Positions 1 to 7,434 of a DNA stretch of 64,000 nucleotides are shown here, piece by piece; the first letter of the stretch is position 1, and every line of letters begins with the position of its first letter. Location of the stretch: NCBI GenBank assembly GCA_965231765.1, contig OZ246887.1:2356001-2420000 (forward strand). Reading direction: 5' to 3'. The notes under the pieces are model-generated. The model ran no database searches, was not told the origin of the DNA, and saw only the letters and a program-made list of their open reading frames with translations. The position numbers were made by a program, and so were the translations under genes. The stretch comes from JAAXHF01 sp963665955. GTDB taxonomy: Bacteria; Desulfobacterota; Binatia; Bin18.

Positions 1-410
1 CCGATGAGCCTGACGAGAAGGTCTTTCTGCCGGCCCGCAACGTGCTGCTCTTCTCCGCGGCAGCAATCTGGTGCCATGCCAATGCGGTCCATGACATCGC
101 TGTCGGTTCCCTCAACCACAACCCGTTTCCCGATGCAACACCAGAGTTCTTTGCTGATCTGGCTCGCCTGCTAAGCACAGCCTTGAGTCACCCCATCTCG
201 ATATTGACTCCGTTTCGACACGCCACTAAAGAAGAAGTGATTCAGCGTTTTCAACAGCTGCCGTTGGCCCTGACCCTGACGTGTAACGCCCCGCAGGGCG
301 GTCTGCATTGTGGTAGGTGTAACAAATGTTTTGAGCGCCAGCAGGCATTCAAAAAAGCTGGGGTTCAAGACCAGACACAATATGCCCAGTATTCGCAATC
401 GGCGACATAA
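1..410 (+). CDS. QueC-like ATP-dependent synthetase, C-terminal part (5' truncated by window edge)
   Basis: The reading frame is open from base 3 and ends at TAA 408-410. The visible start, with a PARN-type stretch just before the segment LLFSAAAIW, matches the conserved block near the middle of QueC. The C-terminus has the QueC zinc site, one Cys followed by CGRCNKC, ending with the typical D-x-T-x-Y tail. QueC makes 7-cyano-7-deazaguanine (preQ0) from carboxydeazaguanine with ATP and ammonia. The stop lies 14 bases before a radical SAM peptide-modifying gene, so the two are probably cotranscribed. That makes a specialised QueC-like ligase acting on a peptide or metabolite as plausible as queuosine synthesis. 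The ATP pyrophosphatase P-loop lies outside the window, so its integrity cannot be judged. Confidence 0.8.
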   Translation, partial: DEPDEKVFLPARNVLLFSAAAIWCHANAVHDIAVGSLNHNPFPDATPEFFADLARLLSTALSHPISILTPFRHATKEEVIQRFQQLPLALTLTCNAPQGGLHCGRCNKCFERQQAFKKAGVQDQTQYAQYSQSAT

Positions 411-424
411 GCCGGAGGAAAAGC

Positions 425-3082
425 ATGCCCACTGCACTGAGCGACCATGATGAGTCTGTTTCGAGCGTGACGAATCCAAAATTGCGGAAGTTGCGTAACA
501 CACAGCCAGCCCAGATTCTGCTCTTATCACTGCCTTTTGGACTGCCGTATATGCCGTCTTTAGGCTTGTCTCTGCTCAAGGCAGGCTTGGCGACGCGTGG
601 TATTGACGCCGATGTACGCTATCTGGGTTTAGACTTCGCGCACCTCATTGGATATTCGTTTTACCAACGTTTGGCGCATGGTGGGGCTGGTTTTCCTGGC
701 GACTGGATTTTTTACCCGGCTCTGTATGGATCCCCATCGGCGGCGCAGACGGAGCATTTTTGGCAACTGACGAGTGCCGCTCAACGCGAAGACGCGACGA
801 GCCTGGCCGCGCTTCAGGAGCAGGTTAGCCAAGCCCAAGACCAGGCAAGTGCATTTATTGAACGCTGCGTAACTGAGATCGATTGGTCCTTGTATCGCAT
901 GGTGGGGTTCACCACTATGTTCCAACAAAACCTCGCCTCACTGGCCATGGCCAAGAGAATCAAAGAGACCTCTCCCCACATCCAAATTCTCTTTGGCGGA
1001 CCAAATGCAGAAGGCGATATGGGCGCTGGCCTGATGGCCTGCTTTCCCTTCATTGATTATGTCTTTTCCGGAGAATCCGATCATACTTTTCCCGAATTTG
1101 CCCAAGCCGCATTGGCGGATGACTCTCATACAGTAAGCACTGTACAGGTATCATTACGTGGCATCCATTCGCGTGATACAGACGGCACGGTTCGGCGGCC
1201 AAGTCAGTGGGGTGAGCCCGTCAATGATATGGATGCTCTCCCGTACCCGAACTTCGATGACTTCTTCCCCCAGTTCCACGCCGCCTTCCCCGACTTACAA
1301 CCGCATCTGAATTATGAGACTGCACGTGGCTGTTGGTGGGGAGCAAAGAGCCACTGCACTTTTTGCGGCTTGAATGGCGTGACCATGGCCTTTCGTAGCA
1401 AATCCGCCGACCGAGCGATTGAGGAAATTCAATATCTCCACCAGCACTACATGGACCCGTACCGGGTCCTCCTCATGCAGCCAGCTGATCAGATTTTGGA
1501 TTTAGGCTACTTTGAGTCAATGATTCCGCGCCTGCCCGAGGCAGCCCCTGGCGTGCCCACCTTCTTCGAAGTCAAGGCGAATTTGACACGCGGACAAGTC
1601 AAAGCGCTGGCCGCCGCCCAGGTCCAAATCATCCAGCCGGGGATTGAGAGCCTGAGTAGCCAGGTGCTCACCCTCATGCGCAAAGGTTGTACCTTATTAC
1701 AAAATATTCAGCTCTTAAAATGGTGCGCAGAGTTTGGCCTGCATCCGATCTGGAACTGGTTATATGGATTTCCTGGAGAATGTGAAGAAGACTATCAGCA
1801 GATGTCCGAGATCATACCGATGGTGACCCATCTGCAACCGCCAAAGAAATTTTTTGCGATTGAGCTGGATCGCTTTAGCCCCTATTTCACAGCGCCGGAC
1901 AAGCTCGGTGTGAAAAACATTCGTCCCCCGGAGATTCTGTCCGTCTTATATCCGTTTGCTCCTGAGCATCAGTTCGACATCTGCTACACCTTTGATTTCG
2001 ACTATACAGAAACTCGTGAACCAAGCACGTATTTAGGCTCTTCGCGAGAGCGGGTGTCGCGCCTGTGGATGAAGACGCGCCAACGTGGAGCCTTAGTCGG
2101 ATTCCAGACTGCTGAGCGCCTCGTGATCTGGGATAGCCGTATCGGTGCAGTCAATCGTTGGGTGGAAATCTACGGCACGTATCGTGAGGCGCTATTGCTC
2201 GCTGATAAGATCTTGTCAGACAAACAATTGCACGCCTTTTTTGCCGAGCGCCTAGGGGAGGCTCAAGCCGCTGCTGCGCGGGAGGACTTTTTGACCCGGA
2301 TGGAGCAACGTGGACTGATATTGCGAGAAAATGGACGGAGTCTGTCTCTGGTTGTGCTCTCATCCATTACCGACGGACTCCCCGAAGTGCCTGTTGATGA
2401 ATTAGCTCATCTAGCTCATCCAGCTCAGCTAGCCCATCCAGCTCAGCTAGCCCATCTAGCTCATCCAGCCCATCTTGGCTCTGCTTCTGAACTCGGCCTT
2501 GCAGACCTCCCATCAATAGCTCCCGTTGCCTTTGGAGGAAAGGCGGTGAGTGACGCGCTGGCCGGTCCAGCCGACGACAGCGAGCGTCATCGAGTCGTCC
2601 TGGCAGGGAGTCTCATCTGCACTCCGTCATCTGGTGATCACGCGGTGGATTCTGGCCAGTCTGACATTGAGACTGTACACGGCGTGGGCGTGGTTGAATC
2701 CTTCTGGGGGGTGTCTGCATTTCGAGTGGCTGGTACGGTCCAGATACGCAGCGGTGAAAAAACACGACTTGACCTCGCAGCAGAACGGGTCAGCGGTTTT
2801 GATGCAGGGTCGTGGACACTGTCGTTCGAGCACAACCAGCATGATCAGTCTGGCCAGTCTGACGCTACAAACACAGCCTTCAGCGGCACTGCGGTCTACC
2901 GTGATGCCATCAATACTTCACTCTCGATGCGTATGGAGCTTGCAGGACTCAACCCACAAGACAGCCCAATTGAAATTGGTGACACTCGTGAGATTCGATT
3001 CAAGGCAACTGGCGACGGCTTCTTGTATGCCAGTTTCCTGGCTTCAGGAGAGAGTCTTGGCGGAGCCGAGGGCTCTGAGTAG
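425..3082 (+). CDS. Cobalamin-dependent radical SAM RiPP C-methyltransferase (RiPP maturation radical SAM protein 1 type)
   Basis: The protein has 885 residues. Residues about 28-240 form a B12-binding-like Rossmann domain (GGPNAEGD, then FSGESD). The radical SAM core follows with C303, C311 and C314 in a C-X7-C-X2-C arrangement inside RGCWWG...CTFCGLNG, the signature of the bacteriocin-maturation radical SAM 1 family, to which polytheonamide-type C-methyltransferases belong. The core ends near residue 560. The tail is unusual: residues about 660-683 are eight near-perfect [LP]-A-[HQ] tripeptides, followed by about 190 residues of predicted beta-rich sequence containing two SGQSD copies, which I do not recognise. 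The ATG has a GGAGG site seven bases upstream. The likely role is methylation of unactivated carbons in a ribosomal peptide. No precursor gene is visible, so it may lie to the left of the window. Confidence 0.85.
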   Translation: MPTALSDHDESVSSVTNPKLRKLRNTQPAQILLLSLPFGLPYMPSLGLSLLKAGLATRGIDADVRYLGLDFAHLIGYSFYQRLAHGGAGFPGDWIFYPALYGSPSAAQTEHFWQLTSAAQREDATSLAALQEQVSQAQDQASAFIERCVTEIDWSLYRMVGFTTMFQQNLASLAMAKRIKETSPHIQILFGGPNAEGDMGAGLMACFPFIDYVFSGESDHTFPEFAQAALADDSHTVSTVQVSLRGIHSRDTDGTVRRPSQWGEPVNDMDALPYPNFDDFFPQFHAAFPDLQPHLNYETARGCWWGAKSHCTFCGLNGVTMAFRSKSADRAIEEIQYLHQHYMDPYRVLLMQPADQILDLGYFESMIPRLPEAAPGVPTFFEVKANLTRGQVKALAAAQVQIIQPGIESLSSQVLTLMRKGCTLLQNIQLLKWCAEFGLHPIWNWLYGFPGECEEDYQQMSEIIPMVTHLQPPKKFFAIELDRFSPYFTAPDKLGVKNIRPPEILSVLYPFAPEHQFDICYTFDFDYTETREPSTYLGSSRERVSRLWMKTRQRGALVGFQTAERLVIWDSRIGAVNRWVEIYGTYREALLLADKILSDKQLHAFFAERLGEAQAAAAREDFLTRMEQRGLILRENGRSLSLVVLSSITDGLPEVPVDELAHLAHPAQLAHPAQLAHLAHPAHLGSASELGLADLPSIAPVAFGGKAVSDALAGPADDSERHRVVLAGSLICTPSSGDHAVDSGQSDIETVHGVGVVESFWGVSAFRVAGTVQIRSGEKTRLDLAAERVSGFDAGSWTLSFEHNQHDQSGQSDATNTAFSGTAVYRDAINTSLSMRMELAGLNPQDSPIEIGDTREIRFKATGDGFLYASFLASGESLGGAEGSE
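2402..2475 (+). repeat. 9-bp in-frame tandem repeat encoding [LP]A[HQ] linker
   Basis: About eight imperfect 9-base units (variants of CTAGCTCAT and CCAGCTCAG) lie inside the radical SAM gene. They separate the catalytic part from the C-terminal extension. The units keep frame, so expansion or contraction would only change linker length. Confidence 0.8.
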
Positions 3083-3098
3083 TTTGGCTCGGAATCGC

Positions 3099-3884
3099 TC
3101 AGCCCGATTCCCGTACTGGTCGTACGGCTCTTGTCCCAATCAGCCACGGTGTGAATCGAGACAACCGATCGTCGTCTCCATGGTCGTCCTCGTAAAATCC
3201 GCCAAGCATAAACCCAGCGTCAATCTGGCCGCCAATCTGATCTGTGAGCAGATGACCGAACCACAGCGGCTCGCCGTCTGCTTTCCGCTGCGCGAGTTCC
3301 TCTTGACTCAAAGTCTCGACTGTAGACCAAGGCAGCGTCTGCGTCACCGTGAGATCGCCTGTCTCTAACGCATCGGCATTAAACAGATACACAAGCGGAT
3401 TCACAAATCCGGCCAGCAGCACACCACCGGGCCTGAGGACACGAAAGGCTTCACGCCAGACGGGCCGTACGTCCGGCACAAAGCAGTTCGAACACGGATG
3501 TACGATCAGGCCGAATGTTTCGTCCTCAAACATTGACAGATCAGCCATATCGCCTTCCACGGTCTTGATTGTGAGCCCTTCGCGCTGGGCGACGAGGTCA
3601 TCCTGGCCCAGTTGGGCCGGCGAATTATCAAGCACAGTCACACACGCGCCTGCCGCCGCCAGGATAGGCGCCTGCTGTCCCCCAGCACCAGCAAGACACA
3701 GCACGGATAGACCGTCGAGAACGGGAAACCAGTTGCCCGGCACTGGTCGCGACGAGGTCAGAAAGAGTTCCCATTTGCCTTCGCGCGCTTGCTGGATCAC
3801 GCTGGAATCGACCGGCACCGTCCAGCGGATTCCAGCGTCCACCCGGTGGTTCCACGCATCGCGGTTCCAGTTTCGGATATCCAT
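3099..3884 (-). CDS. Class I SAM-dependent methyltransferase
   Basis: The protein has 261 residues. SAM motif I is visible as VLCLAGAGGQQ near residue 60, followed by an acidic residue after VTVLDNS, a GDM motif and a FRVLRPGG post-motif typical of ubiquinone/small-molecule methyltransferases. I chose the ATG at 3884 because AGGAG lies six bases upstream; a GTG immediately before it is an alternative. It is the last gene of the six-gene minus-strand run and ends 16 bases from the stop of the convergent radical SAM gene. The substrate is unknown; the context would allow a tailoring role on a peptide or sugar-bearing product. Confidence 0.85.
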   Translation of the reverse strand: MDIRNWNRDAWNHRVDAGIRWTVPVDSSVIQQAREGKWELFLTSSRPVPGNWFPVLDGLSVLCLAGAGGQQAPILAAAGACVTVLDNSPAQLGQDDLVAQREGLTIKTVEGDMADLSMFEDETFGLIVHPCSNCFVPDVRPVWREAFRVLRPGGVLLAGFVNPLVYLFNADALETGDLTVTQTLPWSTVETLSQEELAQRKADGEPLWFGHLLTDQIGGQIDAGFMLGGFYEDDHGDDDRLSRFTPWLIGTRAVRPVRESG

Positions 3885-3917
3885 CACAATCTCCTGTTCG
3901 CATATGACATATGCGGC

Positions 3918-5192
3918 TCAGTCTGCGTCAAGTTCGGCAACATATGTCCAAAATTCCGAGTTATCAGGCCCAACCCGAGCCATGCTTAATGGCCATTCGT
4001 CGTTTTCAGACGGTTGAGCGGACAGCTCAATGTGCTCTGGTACCAAACGACGTACCTGTTCTAGTGAGCCGGTTCGCAGCGGCATTTCCAATAGGGAACG
4101 AAACACCCGATCCCATTCAGCGATCGACTTCTCAAGAGAATACCAGTCATGCACCAGCTGCGCGGCATTGTCGATGAGTCTGCGGTGGAGCGCCCGGTCG
4201 GTCCAGATCTGCCGCAAGCAGTCGGCAGCGGCCGGCGCATCGCCAATCGGAAATAGCATAGCCGTCTGTGTGTGACGTAACGCCCGTTCCAACCCTGATC
4301 CGTAATACTGAGAAGACACAACAGGCACATGCCAGGCCATCGCTTCAAACACAACAAACGGGCCAGTATCTGTCCACGAAGTCAGCAGCAGCACCCCGCC
4401 GGCCGCATGGATGCGAGGCCAAATCATTTCGGGTGCCAGCCGGCCGATGAGTTGTACGGAACCGTCTTGTATACGGACCTGCATGCGACGGCGGAATTCT
4501 GCTTCGTCAGGACCTGAGCCAATAACTGTCAGAGTAAACGGAACTGCTCGGGCCTCCAATGCGTCGAGTATGGGAACAAGATCATGGATTCTCTTATCAG
4601 GCCAGTCGATACGGCCAACATAAAAGAGGTGCAGACGCTGAGCAGGAACGGCTGTATCCGTAGGAAGCCCAAGCTCAGGGATAGCAACACCGTAAGGGCC
4701 ATAACACACGCGTTCTGATGGCATTCCACCCAGCTTGATCGCCAGCTGTCTGGTCAGTGCATTGGTACATATCACAGCGTCAAGCATGTCGGAAAAAGCA
4801 GCAATGTCTTGTAACAAACCCTCGTCAATCATCTGGGCTGACACCGCAATCCGTGGAGTAAGCTGCCCCGAGGAACGCCAATCGGCTATGACAGCAAGTG
4901 CATCTGCGACGTTGAGGCTAATAATAAGATCCGGCTTAAGCGATCGGATTCCCTCTCGTAAGGCTTCACGGCGCCCCTCAGCAGTCCCTGTGGTACACGC
5001 AATCCGCAGCCATTCTTGATGCGGATGTTTTTCCAGGTAACGTTCTGGGCGGTGAAACTGTTTCCCTTCCAATAACCCAACAGTCACCCGCCAGCCACAA
5101 TCTCGCAGCCCCGGTTCAATATAGTCGAGCCACGTCGCTGCTCCACCGAGCGTGTGAGCCGTCCGATTGAGAAACAGAATGTGCGGTGGCAT
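3918..5192 (-). CDS. Family 4-type glycosyltransferase (GT-B fold)
   Basis: The protein has 424 residues. An N-terminal Rossmann half contains a glycine-rich acceptor loop (HTLGGAATW). The C-terminal half contains the donor-site sequence LFYVGRIDWPDKR, and later the SWTDTGPFVVFEAMAWHVPVV block in place of the usual E-x7-E region, as in retaining GT4 enzymes. No membrane segment is seen, so it is probably cytoplasmic. Its AAGGA ribosome site is clear, and it starts 9 bases after the stop of the upstream oxygenase gene, pointing to one operon. Donor and acceptor cannot be predicted from sequence alone. Confidence 0.85.
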   Translation of the reverse strand: MPPHILFLNRTAHTLGGAATWLDYIEPGLRDCGWRVTVGLLEGKQFHRPERYLEKHPHQEWLRIACTTGTAEGRREALREGIRSLKPDLIISLNVADALAVIADWRSSGQLTPRIAVSAQMIDEGLLQDIAAFSDMLDAVICTNALTRQLAIKLGGMPSERVCYGPYGVAIPELGLPTDTAVPAQRLHLFYVGRIDWPDKRIHDLVPILDALEARAVPFTLTVIGSGPDEAEFRRRMQVRIQDGSVQLIGRLAPEMIWPRIHAAGGVLLLTSWTDTGPFVVFEAMAWHVPVVSSQYYGSGLERALRHTQTAMLFPIGDAPAAADCLRQIWTDRALHRRLIDNAAQLVHDWYSLEKSIAEWDRVFRSLLEMPLRTGSLEQVRRLVPEHIELSAQPSENDEWPLSMARVGPDNSEFWTYVAELDAD

Positions 5193-5201
5193 AGCACTTC
5201 C

Positions 5202-5780
5202 TTAGCGCAGCACAGGCCCATGCACCCAGCCGGCCAAAACAAGCCGGGTGCCACCTGTTACTGCAGAGAGCGTATGGATTTCATGAGCAGGGAAGAAGAC
5301 GGCATCGCCACGTTCTAGCGTAATGACATCTGTCTCAGCCACCATTAACACACCACCTGAAAAGTCATCTGACGAAACGAGTTGGATGATACACGACAGC
5401 TTGCTGGAGTCGGCCAGCCGGTAGTCTCGGTCAACGTGCGGACGTGTCCAATAGCCCGCGTAGTAACGCAGGACACGAAACGCTTGCGTAATACCAGTCA
5501 GCGCCAGTTGCCAATGCTCTTGATTCAGTTCAGCAGCAGTGCTGGCCATTTTTCGATAGACAAAGTCAGCATCATTGGGCAGCACTTCACAGGTTTCAAC
5601 CTGTACCGCTCCGGCTTCGCCATGGCGCGACTCTTCAAAATGCTGATAGCCTTTGTCTTCTGCAATCATGATCAGCCGGTCACATTCATTGGGAGACAGC
5701 AGCCCCCGCGCGTAGACATGCGAGGGGAGCTTCCGGGTGAGGAGAGGAATCGGGTAGAGAATCGATTGGGACTGGTCCAT
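5202..5780 (-). CDS. 2-oxoglutarate/Fe(II)-dependent dioxygenase, prolyl-4-hydroxylase-like
   Basis: The protein has 192 residues. The iron facial triad is visible as H115-x-D117 (RPHVDRDY) and H169 (PAHEIHTL), with R179 placed to bind 2-oxoglutarate. The fold order matches the P4Hc/2OG-FeII_Oxy superfamily. Such enzymes hydroxylate peptides or small molecules. The gene sits between a crotonase and a glycosyltransferase with gaps of about 10-20 bases. A hydroxylase, glycosyltransferase and methyltransferase in a row, facing a peptide C-methyltransferase, resembles a tailoring set, but the link to the radical SAM gene is inference. Confidence 0.85.
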   Translation of the reverse strand: MDQSQSILYPIPLLTRKLPSHVYARGLLSPNECDRLIMIAEDKGYQHFEESRHGEAGAVQVETCEVLPNDADFVYRKMASTAAELNQEHWQLALTGITQAFRVLRYYAGYWTRPHVDRDYRLADSSKLSCIIQLVSSDDFSGGVLMVAETDVITLERGDAVFFPAHEIHTLSAVTGGTRLVLAGWVHGPVLR

Positions 5781-5801
5781 AGAGGCAAACCTTCGTAACT
5801 C

Positions 5802-6575
5802 TTATTGAGCAGATTTGTCGTCTGCCGACTCAGAATCCAAAAGCCCCAGCCCTTCCAACGCCAGACCATATCCCAGCACGTCAAGCATCCGCCGCTTGAT
5901 CTCTTGGGTCAGCACGACTCGGCTGTAGCGACGTGTGAGCGGAGGCTGGCGCAGCAACTGCTCAGCCAGTTCCCAAGCCCGAGACAGGAGCGCATCTTTT
6001 GGCAAAAGCTCGTTGACTAATCCCAGATCTAAAGCTTGCTGGGCAGAAAGAATTTGGCCGGTCAACAGAAAATAGCGCGCCCGATTAGGTCCGAGCAAGA
6101 GCGGATATACCACGTGCACACCATCGCCTGGGACCATACCGTTTGGGAAATGGGCCGAGTCCTGGAACTCGACCGTGTCCGAGGCCAGCACAATGTCACA
6201 CAGGAGCGGAATTTCAGAGTGGCGCAGCGCCGGGCCGTTGATAGCACTAATCATCGGCACTTCAATATCCAGCAGATTGGTCAGCAAATGTTTGCCTTCC
6301 CAATACACCGGGTCCCAGCTCCGGGCGTTGACCTGGGGACGTAAGGCTGGTGTTGAGCGTGGGCCAGAAAAGTCGTCACCCGTTCCAGTCATGATTACCA
6401 GTTTATTGTCTGGATCGGTTCCAATCTCCCCGAATGCCCGAGTAAACTCACGATGTGGCAACAATCCCCACTGCAGACTGCCGCCATCGGTATGAAACGT
6501 CAGCTGCAACACTCCGTCGCGGCGTTCCATTTGGATGGTCTGATACTTGTTTGCGTATTCTTCAAATTTCGCCAT
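5802..6575 (-). CDS. Enoyl-CoA hydratase/isomerase family protein
   Basis: The protein has 257 residues with crotonase-fold landmarks: the FSGPRS segment and the SAINGPALRHSEIPLLCDI block that form the oxyanion hole, then the FPNGMVPGDG loop where canonical hydratases place one catalytic glutamate. The first oxyanion loop and the glutamate position are both atypical, so hydratase activity is not assured; isomerase, hydrolase or another crotonase reaction is possible. An AGGGGA ribosome site precedes the ATG. It is in the minus-strand run, 22 bases after the peroxiredoxin-like gene. Confidence 0.85.
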   Translation of the reverse strand: MAKFEEYANKYQTIQMERRDGVLQLTFHTDGGSLQWGLLPHREFTRAFGEIGTDPDNKLVIMTGTGDDFSGPRSTPALRPQVNARSWDPVYWEGKHLLTNLLDIEVPMISAINGPALRHSEIPLLCDIVLASDTVEFQDSAHFPNGMVPGDGVHVVYPLLLGPNRARYFLLTGQILSAQQALDLGLVNELLPKDALLSRAWELAEQLLRQPPLTRRYSRVVLTQEIKRRMLDVLGYGLALEGLGLLDSESADDKSAQ

Positions 6576-6597
6576 GTCATATTCCCCTTTTTTTCAA

Positions 6598-7422
6598 TCA
6601 TTTAATCACTTTCACATCCACTGCATACCGCCCTCGCGGCCCCTCAGCAATCTCAAACTCAACCCGCTCTCCAGGCTGAAGCGTCCGATCCCCCTGGCCC
6701 GGAATCCCAGTAAAATGCACAAACAATTCCTCGCCCTGCTCCGATTCGATACTGCCTTGTCCACGAGCAAACCACTGTACCCGCCCTCTCCCCTTGCCCA
6801 CCCTACGCCAGATTTTTCCTTCCGTCCGCTCATCCCAATACGCTGCCGGAATGCGCACAGCTGTGATCTCAGGCGTATCCCAGGCCGCATACGCATAGTC
6901 GTCCAGCTGTTGGCGCAACACACGTATAGCCTGGCGTAATTCTTCGACTGTCGGGCGGCCCGCCAACCACCAACCGGTATAGACTGTCTCGATCGTCAGC
7001 TCCGGAGTCAGACAAAACGTATGCGGAATGGCGACGTTTGCATACTCGCCATCAGTGTTATCCATAATGCCGAGCTGGCCAATAGCTGTCCGCTCCTGAT
7101 CACTCAGAAACGGAAACGTAGCCCCCAGCCCAGCTCGATACGCCGCCGCCACAATTGGCGCATCAACACTGACCACAACAAGGCTGACTTGGTTCAATAC
7201 AACTTCGGGATAAAAAGAGACCAGCTGACTCAATTGCAGGCGATCTCTCGGACAAAAAAAGCCGCGATAAAAGACAACGATCAGCGGTCGGCCGGTCTCA
7301 AAACCTATGCGGCGGCTGAACTCGTCTGGAGCAGTCAACTCAGAGAGCGTGACCACACGTCCGGTGTGATCGGGGAGGCACAGGTCAGGAAAACGTTGGC
7401 CGACTTGAAACTGCGTGGGCAT
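6598..7422 (-). CDS. Peroxiredoxin-like (AhpC/TSA) domain fused to a C-terminal cold-shock domain
   Basis: The protein has 274 residues. Residues 5-175 form a thioredoxin-fold AhpC/TSA domain with one candidate peroxidatic cysteine, C57, in FYRGFFCPRD. The second cysteine of the usual CPxC motif is replaced by Asp. Residues about 211-274 match a cold-shock/S1-like domain: RVQWFARGQGSI replaces the RNP1 region, ELFVHF matches RNP2, and the tail VEFEIAEGPRG...VKVI is canonical. RNP1 aromatic residues are partly lost, so nucleic-acid binding may be altered. The ATG has GAGGAG upstream, and the gene starts 12 bases after the CocE stop. The combination suggests redox-linked nucleic-acid binding, but this is untested. 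Confidence 0.8.
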   Translation of the reverse strand: MPTQFQVGQRFPDLCLPDHTGRVVTLSELTAPDEFSRRIGFETGRPLIVVFYRGFFCPRDRLQLSQLVSFYPEVVLNQVSLVVVSVDAPIVAAAYRAGLGATFPFLSDQERTAIGQLGIMDNTDGEYANVAIPHTFCLTPELTIETVYTGWWLAGRPTVEELRQAIRVLRQQLDDYAYAAWDTPEITAVRIPAAYWDERTEGKIWRRVGKGRGRVQWFARGQGSIESEQGEELFVHFTGIPGQGDRTLQPGERVEFEIAEGPRGRYAVDVKVIK

Positions 7423-7434
7423 CGGTGTCTCTCC

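Noticed and set aside
2550..3368. 272-residue plus-strand frame overlapping the end of the radical SAM gene
   Set aside because: It lies in a different frame from a clear gene, has no domain and no start signal.
3789..3989. RiPP precursor peptide candidate near the radical SAM gene
   Set aside because: The frame is antisense to the methyltransferase, with no leader-like or core-like pattern.
3349..4017. 222-residue plus-strand frame opposite the methyltransferase
   Set aside because: It is the antisense of a well-supported gene, has low-complexity composition and no ribosome site.
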